The notes below the pieces were generated by a model, which made no database searches, was not told the DNA's origin, and saw only the letters and a program-made list of their open reading frames with translations. A stretch of DNA of 64,000 bases from Bin5 sp965218625 (GTDB lineage: Bacteria > Chloroflexota > Anaerolineae > Caldilineales > Caldilineaceae): assembly GCA_965218625.1 (NCBI GenBank), contig CBDCLG010000017.1, forward strand, positions 372,001 through 436,000, read 5' to 3'. Positions 57,376 through 64,000 of this stretch are shown in pieces. Each line of letters starts with the position of its first letter. Position 1 is the first letter of the stretch. Made by a program: the position numbers and the translations under genes.

Positions 57376-57410
57376 GCAGTGGTCAGTGGCCAGTGGTCAG
57401 TGGTCGGTAA
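57376..57410 (+). repeat. Heptamer tandem repeat
   Basis: GCAGTGG, TCAGTGG, CCAGTGG, TCAGTGG, TCGGTAA: five in-register 7-bp units beginning 5 bases after the serine hydrolase stop. Confidence 0.75.
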
Positions 57411-57451
57411 CTTCAGAGGTTTTTGAGCAAGAAAGTGTGAGGACTGTGTTC

Positions 57452-58096
57452 ATGGCAAATCGAGCGGGAGAGGCGCTGGCGGGGGTGGTCGATGCGATCA
57501 CGCGGGAGATGGAGGAGTTCAGCCGGGTGCGCGACGATATGCTTGCGCGCAGCCGCAGCCTGATCCGGGACTGCGCGCACAGCATTCGGGCGATGCACCG
57601 GCATGAGCTGGAAGAGGCGGAGAGGATGCTGGCCGCGGCGCGGCAGGACGCGCAGGCGATGGTCGAGCCGCTGGCGGGATACCCCGATCTTTACCACGGC
57701 GGCTCTACGCAGGACGCGCTGAAGGAGCTGGTGGAGGCGCACCTGCTGTACGCCTTTATCACCGGCGGCGCGCTGACGACGCCGGAGGAGCTGGGGGTGA
57801 CGGGGGCGACCTATCTGAAAGGGTTGACCGAGGCGGCGACGGAGATGCGCCGCTTTGCGCTGGACCTGATGCGGCAGGACCGGGTCGAGGAGGCGGCGAC
57901 CTACCTGGAGAGGATGGACGAGATCTACTCGCTGCTGGTTACGGTCGACTTTCCCGACGCGATCACCAAGGGGTTGCGGCGGCAGACGGACGTGCTGCGG
58001 GGCGTATTGGAGCGGACGCGCGGCGACCTGACGACGGCGGTGCGGCAGGAGAAGATGCAGGCGGCGCTGCGGCGGGTGGAGGAGCGGCTGGGGTGA
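57452..58096 (+). CDS. Translin family protein
   Basis: 214-aa all-alpha protein. The C-terminal part, KGLRRQTDVLRGVLERTRGDLT, matches the most conserved translin segment; the family binds single-stranded nucleic acid and can have RNase activity. ATG 57452 is the likely start; the frame open from 57368 includes translated repeat sequence (GQWSVASGQWSV) and is rejected. No partner trax gene is visible. Confidence 0.82.
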   Translation: MANRAGEALAGVVDAITREMEEFSRVRDDMLARSRSLIRDCAHSIRAMHRHELEEAERMLAAARQDAQAMVEPLAGYPDLYHGGSTQDALKELVEAHLLYAFITGGALTTPEELGVTGATYLKGLTEAATEMRRFALDLMRQDRVEEAATYLERMDEIYSLLVTVDFPDAITKGLRRQTDVLRGVLERTRGDLTTAVRQEKMQAALRRVEERLG

Positions 58097-58151
58097 GAGG
58101 AGTTTTTCAGTTCTGAAGTAGGGGGACCAAATCGTTAACCTGAATTCGGAG

Positions 58152-58540
58152 TTAGATAAGGGCCGGCAAGAGAGCCATATCTTTGTCAGAGAGATGGAGA
58201 GAAGGTTTCCTGGCTTGCCAAGTGTAAGCAATCAGACCGGCGACGAGATTGACGAGAAAGTTGGTCGTGCCGCGGTGTGCGGGTGTGTTCTATTTGGGAG
58301 ATATTCTTGTGTTGGTCAACGATGGTCCGGATGACGAAGCATTTGCGCGTTAGTAGCTTGTCTTCGAGAACGAGATGATTCTGCATGTTTTTGCGAATGG
58401 GCGTACGTGACTATCTTCAAGCCAAGCAATTGGCCTTTCCCAACCAGCATACGGTCCTGGCGAACTTTGGTCAGGGACGATGCGGTCTGTCCGGAGGCAA
58501 AGTTTGGTTGGTGTTTTTCCGGGTCTGCGATACGCTATTG
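58152..58540 (-). pseudogene. Decayed IS982-like transposase remnant
   Basis: Minus-strand frames contain LEDKLLTRKCFVIRTIVDQHKN and, after a frameshift in CACCCGCACACC, RGTTNFLVNLVAGLIAYTWQARKPSL. That is the C-terminal end of an IS982-type transposase (SQIEHTRH then the NFLVNLVAGLIAY helix). Family assignment is from memory of the end motif only. No terminal inverted repeats were identified. Together with flanking bases (58097-58698) it fills a 600-base gap containing no intact gene. Confidence 0.6.
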
Positions 58541-58698
58541 GTTATGTCCGGCGCTGCCCCAGGGGTGGGCCGGGTTGTTGAATTTTTGGACGAGTTCGAC
58601 CGTCGCCGCATGTTGGACGCTCCGGCCGAAAGTAGACTGGTCTAGAGGGAATGTACGCACGAAGCCAAGCGTAGGCGTTGCCTGAGGCTGGAGCAAAG

Positions 58699-59997
58699 AT
58701 GAAGACAAAAGAGTTGCTGGGCCGTGCCGGCGGCTGGATCGAGGCTGCGCTGGCAGGCTCACTTTCGCCCTCTGTACGCCGGGTCATGCACATCGAGCTT
58801 TCGATGTCGCTGGCCTACGGCGTTTTTTATGCCACGATCATCCCCTTTACGCAGGTTATACTGCGTCGTATGGGCGCCACGGTTGATATGCTGGCGATCT
58901 TTACGGCCCTTCTCTTTGTCGGCTCGGTCTTCACGTCGTTCAGCATCGTGTTGATGCGCCGGCGCCGCACAATCAACATCATTGTATATTGCTGGCTGCT
59001 GGGGCGTTCGCTCTTTTTGCTGACGGCGTTTGTGACGGGTCCGGTGCAGCTGATGGCGATCAGCGTCATATTTTGGCTGCTGGAGGAATTTGTGATCCCT
59101 GCCTATACGAGGGTCGTTCAGAAGATCTATCCCGAGAGCGGGCGGGGCAAGGTCATGTCGACGGTGCAGATGGGGCGCGTTTCCATCATCCTTCTGGTCA
59201 CGCCCTTGGCCGGATGGGCGTTGGACCATGTTGGTTACCGGGTCCTGTTTCCGATCGGCGCTCTCTTTGGTATTCTGGCCACGTTCATTTTCACCCGGAT
59301 CGACTTGGACGAGGGAGAGCTGCCTCCGCGCCGGACGAAGACGTTTTCAGATCTTTGGCAGATTATTCGCAGCGACGGGAACTACGTTGTCTATCTGGTC
59401 AGTCACTCGCTGTTCGGGATGGGGGCACTGCTGAGCTGGCCGCTATTTCCGGTCGTTCAGGTGGACCGCCTGCAACTCTCGTATTCGGAAATCGGTATTC
59501 TGGGACTGGTGGAGTCGATCACCTGGTTCTTGAGTTATCTGTTTTGGGGGCGGACGATCGACAGACGGGGCGGGTTATTCATCATTCGCGCCATTTGCGC
59601 CATCTCGATCGTTACGCCGCTCAACTACCTGTGGGCGCGGAATCTGTGGATGCTGCTGCCGTCGGCGATCGCGCGGGGCCTGGGGATGGCGGGCTTTGAA
59701 CTGGGGCGGATCAGCGCGGGAATACAGCTGGCGGACCCGGACAGGGTGACGGAGTATGCCGCGATCCAGTCGACTGTGGTTGGGTTGCGGGGCATGGTGA
59801 CGCCATTCGTGACGATTGGACTGCTGCGTCTGGGCGCGTCGCACAGTGCGGTGTTTTTGCTGAGTGCGGTTCTCTTGGTGACGGGTTGGGTCATGTTTGG
59901 GCGAGTTGAGGCGCCTATGCCAGGGGACGAGGGTTACCGCGAGCGGCAGAAGCTGCGGCACCGGTGGCCGTTTCGGAGGCGGATTGCGCGGTTATAG
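58699..59997 (+). CDS. MFS transporter
   Basis: Major facilitator superfamily permease, 432 aa, about 12 hydrophobic helices (LAYGVFYATIIPFTQVIL; FVGSVFTSFSIVLM; LLSAVLLVTGWVM). The first loop motif is RRRRTINII. ATG 58699 follows GGAG; the frame is open from 58678. Substrate not predictable. Confidence 0.88.
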   Translation: MKTKELLGRAGGWIEAALAGSLSPSVRRVMHIELSMSLAYGVFYATIIPFTQVILRRMGATVDMLAIFTALLFVGSVFTSFSIVLMRRRRTINIIVYCWLLGRSLFLLTAFVTGPVQLMAISVIFWLLEEFVIPAYTRVVQKIYPESGRGKVMSTVQMGRVSIILLVTPLAGWALDHVGYRVLFPIGALFGILATFIFTRIDLDEGELPPRRTKTFSDLWQIIRSDGNYVVYLVSHSLFGMGALLSWPLFPVVQVDRLQLSYSEIGILGLVESITWFLSYLFWGRTIDRRGGLFIIRAICAISIVTPLNYLWARNLWMLLPSAIARGLGMAGFELGRISAGIQLADPDRVTEYAAIQSTVVGLRGMVTPFVTIGLLRLGASHSAVFLLSAVLLVTGWVMFGRVEAPMPGDEGYRERQKLRHRWPFRRRIARL

Positions 59998-60034
59998 CTA
60001 GGGGGATGCAGGCTTTCGTGTGGACGCTGTCTGA

Positions 60035-60071
60035 GTCAGGATTTGCAGGATTGCCAAGGATTTTCAGGAAG
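60035..60071 (+). repeat. Degenerate 9-mer repeat (YCAGGATT type)
   Basis: GTCAGGATT, TGCAGGATT, GCCAAGGATT, TTCAGGAAG follow one another 38 bases after the MFS stop. Distinct from the heptamer family. The rest of the 415-base gap to 60412 holds only the adjacent inverted repeat; no gene is recognised. Confidence 0.6.
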
Positions 60072-60096
60072 AAAGATGCTCGGTTTTTTCCTGAAA
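60062..60096. repeat. Inverted repeat next to 9-mer array
   Basis: TTTCAGGAA (60062-60070) pairs perfectly with TTCCTGAAA (60088-60096). A T-rich run lies in the loop and another (GGGTTTTTGC) follows, so weak terminator activity for the MFS gene is possible. Confidence 0.45.
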
Positions 60097-60412
60097 GGAG
60101 GGTTTTTGCTCCGCATAGAAGGGGGATTGTAGGGGACAACAATGAAAGATACCCGCGCGCGCACGGGCTCTTCAACAGCCCCACGCGCTCAGGTCCCTTC
60201 TGCCGTATATGCTATCGTCGATCGTATTACAGGAGGCCCAAGTGCGTTCGCTTTGCGAGCCAGCTTTTGCTCACATTGCGTATTGCGCAGAGAGACAACA
60301 GGCCTTGAGTTCCCCTCGGCCGCCAGAGCGCTGACCACGCAGATTTCAGATGCGCTGCCGCTCCGCCATTTGCGCGCGAAAAAGCTGACGGCAAACTGAA
60401 TCTATTTCAGGG

Positions 60413-60826
60413 TCAGGCAGGTGAGCTACCGACGATCAGGCGCCGCCCGGTGGGGGCCAGGAGCAGGGGGAGAGAGATGTCGATGAGGGTCCAGAGCCAC
60501 GGATGCGTCGTCGCCGGGTCGGAAAATTGGAACCCGATCCAGTTCCAAAGAAGGGCATGGAGGAGGGCAATTCCCCCGTACAGAGTGACATTCGCTTCGA
60601 AGTAGTCCCTGGTCAGGCCTGTACCGGCAGAGCTATCAAGGCGCCGCTTCCTGTCGAAGGCAACCCATACCGCTACGAGCGCACCCAGGACCATTATCGG
60701 GTCCAGCACGCGCCAGATTGCCAGGCCCGCCCCTTCCAATTGGGGGTCGTACAGTTGTGTGGCAACAAACTGGACCCAGACCACGATAGCCAGGAGCTGC
60801 AGTGCGATTCCCAGTGCTTTCTTCAC
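60413..60826 (-). CDS. Small membrane protein, four predicted helices
   Basis: 137 aa, start GTG 60826 with AGGAGG 7 bases upstream. Hydrophobic segments at about residues 5-24, 38-57, 82-99 and 108-125 (LGIALQLLAIVVWVQFVAT; DPIMVLGALVAVWVAF; GGIALLHALLWNWIGF; LIDISLPLLLAP). Family not recognised. No operon partner. Confidence 0.75.
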   Translation of the reverse strand: MKKALGIALQLLAIVVWVQFVATQLYDPQLEGAGLAIWRVLDPIMVLGALVAVWVAFDRKRRLDSSAGTGLTRDYFEANVTLYGGIALLHALLWNWIGFQFSDPATTHPWLWTLIDISLPLLLAPTGRRLIVGSSPA

Positions 60827-60940
60827 GGTCGTCCTCCTTTTCTATGCGAGATTCGGGCGTTTCCTCCGAATGGGCGAACGGAAGACCGAACTGTTCGAAG
60901 TCCAGCTGTCGTTGTCCTCTTTACTGCAAGTGCTTGGAAA

Positions 60941-60965
60941 AGTCAACTGAATTAACTGTAATTCA
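60941..60965 (-). promoter_or_regulatory. Possible promoter with overlapping palindrome
   Basis: TTGACT on the minus strand (60946-60941) could be a -35 for the small membrane protein gene, although the -10 17 bases on (TAAAGA) is poor. Beside it TGAATTA-ACTG-TAATTCA (60948-60965) is a perfect 7-bp inverted repeat, a candidate operator. Confidence 0.3.
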
Positions 60966-61085
60966 CTTTTGACAATAGGCGCTTCCACATGCCGAGAACG
61001 CGCGCGACCCCGATGGACAGATTGCGAGAAGAGGCATGATGTCAAGAGGGACCGACATTCAGAAACGAAGGATGAGAAACTCCTG

Positions 61086-61340
61086 ATGCCCAAAGACCGT
61101 TCCTACGTCCGTGCCAGCGATATCGCCGCCTGGAGCTTTTGCCAGCGGGCATGGTGGCTGGCGCGGGTGCAGAAGGCGGCGCATGAACGCCCGCAGCAGC
61201 TGGACTGGGGCGAGCAGGAACACGCGGCGCATGGGCGGGTCACGGCGCGGGCGCTGTGGCTGCAGAAGGGCGGGATTGCCCTGCTGGCGGGCGGGCTGAT
61301 TTTGCTGGGCGCGGCGCTGGTGGTCCAGTTCCTGCTGTGA
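61086..61340 (+). CDS. Small protein with Cas4-like N-terminal motif and C-terminal membrane helix
   Basis: 84 aa from ATG 61086. VRASDIAAWSFCQRAWWLARV resembles the first helix and Cys of Cas4/PD-(D/E)XK (DUF83-like) proteins, but the nuclease core is absent; the chain ends in one transmembrane helix (GIALLAGGLILLGAALVVQFLL). So it is a membrane protein, not a nuclease. The gap before it (60827-61085) contains the regulatory site above and nothing else recognised. Confidence 0.6.
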   Translation: MPKDRSYVRASDIAAWSFCQRAWWLARVQKAAHERPQQLDWGEQEHAAHGRVTARALWLQKGGIALLAGGLILLGAALVVQFLL

Positions 61341-61562
61341 CGAGGAACCGACTGCTGAGGGGTAACGACGCCGGCGGCGGCGCCAGACATTAAGGCTAGT
61401 CCCAATTCTAGCGGGGATAGTCGCTGGCGAAGACCATCACCTCATCATGGACCGGCGCAGCCGCCTCGGACATTGATTTGGCGACAGGCCCGGTGGGGCT
61501 TGCTCTACGTCCTCCATAGCTTATCCCTCACTTTTTCATTCCCGATCCTTCGGCCGTTCGGT

Positions 61563-62603
61563 TCAGGGTCTTGGAATGAACTGGGACTCCCAATTGGTTA
61601 CCTCTGTCATCTTCAGATTATGCTCTTCAAAATAGGCCTGCAGGGCCTGTGCATACTTTCCAGCCGACTCCAACGCAACGATTCTGGACAGTTCCTGTCC
61701 CGACTTGGTCAGTGCAACACCTGACAGCCTGAATTCCTTGCCCGCGTCACGCTGGGTCGTAGGGTCCAGAACCCAGTACTTGCCCTGGAAGTAGAAAGGT
61801 ATGCGGATAAGCGACGGCCTGGCTCCTCCTATGGCCATTCCAATAGTGGCCCGAAAGTCGAACCAGGAGTTGTAGTCGGAGATTATGAGCCCGTGTTCGT
61901 TGAGCACGTTCAGGTTCCCATAACTGAGATTGTAATCTTCGAGAGCGTTGTTCCCTGCATTACCACCCAACGACGGAACTCTGGCGTCCATGAAACTCTT
62001 GCCGTCTGGTCTGATGGATACACACATGGAGCAAAACTTCCCGAAAAGTGCGGCGGCAGCCCTGTCTAGATTCTTCAGGATTGCAAGAGTCTTGATAGAC
62101 GTGCTTCCAGGCCGTTCTACCTCACCGGCGAGCACCTTACCCCACAGCTTTTGCATCTCTTCGGAAGATACGTCCTGGACATCGTTGAAGAAACGCGCGG
62201 TCCAGTCGTGATCGACTTCATTATCCTGGACCTCTGCGTCTCCAAGTTCCGCAGCTGCGTCAATCACGACGGACCCAGTGTTGGCCTGCTTCTTTTCCTC
62301 CTGAAACTGAATTCTCTGACTCACGAGGTCTGACATCGTTATTTCGCCCTGCGATACGGCGTTGGGAGATACCAGTGCCGACCTTGCGTCAGCTTGGGCC
62401 TCTGCGATGATTTTCATCGTAGCGGCCCGACTTTCCGCGAGAATCTTCTGAACTTCCGCTTCGCCCTGTGCGGCAACCAGTCTTGCTCTGGCGTCCCGGC
62501 CAGCTTTCCAGGACGCCAGCATGGAACCAGCGACGCTGCCGATGCCGCTGGCTGCATAGTCCAACAGTTTTTCCAGCGCGGGAACCTTAAGTTCTATGTC
62601 CAT
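61563..62603 (-). CDS. DUF2806 domain-containing protein
   Basis: 346 aa. After a short start a region rich in Ala/Glu/Arg (about residues 35-75, DARARLVAAQGEAEVQKIL) looks like a coiled coil. The DUF2806 core has VDHDWTARFFNDVQDVSSEEMQKLWGKVLAGE then PGSTSIKTLAILKNL. Function unknown; the family is seen in accessory regions. ATG 62603 follows AGGTGG. Lies beside an AbiEii-type gene. Confidence 0.8.
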   Translation of the reverse strand: MDIELKVPALEKLLDYAASGIGSVAGSMLASWKAGRDARARLVAAQGEAEVQKILAESRAATMKIIAEAQADARSALVSPNAVSQGEITMSDLVSQRIQFQEEKKQANTGSVVIDAAAELGDAEVQDNEVDHDWTARFFNDVQDVSSEEMQKLWGKVLAGEVERPGSTSIKTLAILKNLDRAAAALFGKFCSMCVSIRPDGKSFMDARVPSLGGNAGNNALEDYNLSYGNLNVLNEHGLIISDYNSWFDFRATIGMAIGGARPSLIRIPFYFQGKYWVLDPTTQRDAGKEFRLSGVALTKSGQELSRIVALESAGKYAQALQAYFEEHNLKMTEVTNWESQFIPRP

Positions 62604-62846
62604 ATGAATTCCACCTGCTATGTATCTGACACTCGAAGGTCATAACACACGTCCCCCATCTTACGAGCCTCCAGCACGAACGACCACCTGGCCATGGCGC
62701 CCCTCACCGATCGTCACCGGAGCACTGCCCAAGTACCGTTCGCCGGTGATGACCCGAGGGCCAGCAGCGGTCGCCGCTCCACGTTGACTTCGGTGCAAAA
62801 TTACTCGAACTCCTCCACGTAACCTGACCGCCCTGAACAGTTCCAC
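62604..62846. other. Gap between DUF2806 and AbiEii genes
   Basis: 243 bases. A 61-codon minus-strand frame starts next to the AbiEii stop but shows no family and no ribosome site. Nothing supported here. Confidence 0.5.
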
Positions 62847-64000
62847 TTACCTTCGACGCCTTGTACGCCTTACCCTTGTGCTACGCGTTACGCGTCGCCT
62901 CTGCGAGGGCGGCGCAGGAACCGTTCCAGATTCAGGGAATTCGACCACGAACCGCGGTGTGAAGGGGTGAGTCGTCACCTCAACCGACTCGATGCGGTCC
63001 ACCCTGTATGCCCGGTTCTCTTCACTGTCCGCACGGATGGCGTGCAGGAGGATATGACCATCCCTCGTCTGCCTCAGGGAGTATGGCTCAATCAGCCGGT
63101 GCTGCCCATGGTAGCCGAGATTGACGAGCAATCGGTTGACGGCAGCGAACCGTACCGGTTCCAGACGACTGCCCAAACCTGTCCAGGATGTCGGGGGCGG
63201 TGTCCACAAGGCTTCACCGGCTGCAAGAGGCAAGGGTTCGAGGTCCTCATTCAGTTCGTCACCATTGAGCCACGCGAAGATGCGCGGCACTTCCGCCCAA
63301 AAGTGGTCGAATGTCGGCAGGGCTCTCAACTGGTGCGCAAGCATGTTGTCCCACTCGTTCTTCAGCTCCTCGAACATCGGCGACTCGCGAATATTCTCCG
63401 CTGAGGGTACGGATAGGCCTTTGTACTCGCACTTCTGATTGAGGACCTCGAGAACGAGGTCGGCGTGAGGCCGGAAGTCAGGTCGACGGAAGAGGTTGAC
63501 TATGTCGTACAGGTCTCGCGGGCGGGAACGCTCTCCCATCGCACGTAGCTTCTCTGCGAAAACCTCCTCGAAACTGTAGCAACGGACCTGCCCTGGCACA
63601 GGCAAGGCATCGGGGTAGTCGTGGCTGATCGGCCTCAAGACCGACGGACGAGCGATGGTCTCATCTTTCGTCAGGTCGAACTTGATTCTTGCCGGGCCAG
63701 GAGTGTTTCGGGGCCCGCGATAGTAGACGCGCATCTCGGCGGACCGACCGGATGAACGAGCCCGGTAGGCGGGCGGGCTCAGGGTAAAGTCAATGCCCGA
63801 CTCTTGATTCACCCGATCCAGAACGCGGGAGATAGCTTCAAGCACCTCAGCCTGCCCGATGGGCCCATGTTCGAGCACCGTGAAGTCAAGATCCTCCGAA
63901 AAGCGGTAAGTCTCGATATAGCACTTCTTGAGGCACGTTCCCCCTTTGAAGATCCAGGTTTGGTGCAGCTGTGGATCTGCGCCAATTCCCCAGAGAACCC
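62847..64000 (-). CDS. AbiEii/AbiGii-type nucleotidyltransferase with C-terminal WYL-like region (5' end outside window)
   Basis: The frame continues past base 64000: reading IFKGGTCLKKCYIETYRFSEDLDFT upstream of the GTG at 63878 shows the family nucleotidyltransferase core (F-K-G-G-T, S-E-D-L-D-F). The body holds RPRDLYDIVNLFRRPDF, and the C-terminus (LLHAIRADSEENRAYRVDRIESVEV...PFTPRFVVEF) resembles the WYL-type tail found in many AbiEii relatives. AbiE-type toxins are nucleotidyltransferases that can modify tRNA. An AbiEi antitoxin would lie upstream, outside the window. It ends in a very basic tail. Confidence 0.85.
   Translation of the reverse strand, partial: VLWGIGADPQLHQTWIFKGGTCLKKCYIETYRFSEDLDFTVLEHGPIGQAEVLEAISRVLDRVNQESGIDFTLSPPAYRARSSGRSAEMRVYYRGPRNTPGPARIKFDLTKDETIARPSVLRPISHDYPDALPVPGQVRCYSFEEVFAEKLRAMGERSRPRDLYDIVNLFRRPDFRPHADLVLEVLNQKCEYKGLSVPSAENIRESPMFEELKNEWDNMLAHQLRALPTFDHFWAEVPRIFAWLNGDELNEDLEPLPLAAGEALWTPPPTSWTGLGSRLEPVRFAAVNRLLVNLGYHGQHRLIEPYSLRQTRDGHILLHAIRADSEENRAYRVDRIESVEVTTHPFTPRFVVEFPESGTVPAPPSQRRRVTRSTRVRRTRRRR

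Noticed and set aside
57368..57451. Translin start upstream at 57368
   Set aside because: Those codons translate the heptamer repeat (GQWSVASGQWSV) and lack conservation.
61086..61340. Cas4 nuclease
   Set aside because: Only the first helix resembles Cas4; the PD-(D/E)XK core and C-terminal Cys cluster are absent.

Overview
The window is a GC-rich bacterial chromosome segment. The gene content suggests a Chloroflexota lineage related to Caldilineae: repeated sugar-phosphate isomerase/epimerase and Gfo/Idh/MocA genes, paired phytanoyl-CoA dioxygenases, creatininase, a prokaryotic translin and long TPR lipoproteins. That assignment is an inference from gene content; no rRNA or other decisive marker is present. 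I saw no rRNA, tRNA or CRISPR array. Several genes carry single-base frameshifts (near 12,480, 12,677, 19,785 and 52,928), which may be real decay or draft-assembly errors.

Layout. 1-11.6 kb: an FtsX-type permease and its MacB/LolD-type ATPase (carrying an unusual AbrB-like tail), separated by a restriction-modification pair whose nuclease is NotI-like; then a lipoprotein of about 22 TPRs, a second ABC ATPase and a zinc alcohol dehydrogenase. 11.6-15.5 kb: a frameshifted Gfo/Idh/MocA gene, then a low-GC island (PD-(D/E)XK nuclease, beta-class DNA methyltransferase, Phd-like protein with a consensus promoter), then the orphaned 3' end of a second Gfo gene and a DUF2442 gene. 15.8-32.5 kb: a carbohydrate region with tandem phytanoyl-CoA dioxygenases, a sugar ABC permease pair without a binding protein (one permease shortened), a beta-propeller glycosidase-like protein, a GH88 unsaturated glucuronyl hydrolase, SDRs and four TIM-barrel isomerases. 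It is interrupted by an orphan gene between direct repeats (25.3-26.6 kb) and by a PARIS-like AAA ATPase + DUF4435 pair (29.7-31.6 kb).

32.5-40.4 kb is an accessory island: a BrnA-P63C fusion with a BrnT remnant between inverted IS3-like ends, a 970-aa N6-methylase, a GIY-YIG protein, a NERD-helicase and an iterated-motif/hairpin region. 40.5-57.4 kb is mostly housekeeping and metabolism: 2-hydroxyacid dehydrogenase, methyltransferase, creatininase, GNAT, PPOX protein, HepT/MntA toxin-antitoxin pair, amidohydrolase, YciI, SDR, guaA, two more TPR genes and a beta-lactamase-fold protein. 57.4-64 kb: translin, a decayed transposase, an MFS transporter, small membrane proteins, a DUF2806 protein and an AbiEii-type nucleotidyltransferase cut by the window edge.

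Two themes recur. Compact low-GC defence or toxin modules sit between co-directional metabolic genes, sometimes replacing part of a neighbour. Degenerate 7-bp tandem repeats (about NGTGGTC/NGTGGAT) sit just after, or run into, the stop codons of forward-strand genes at several places.
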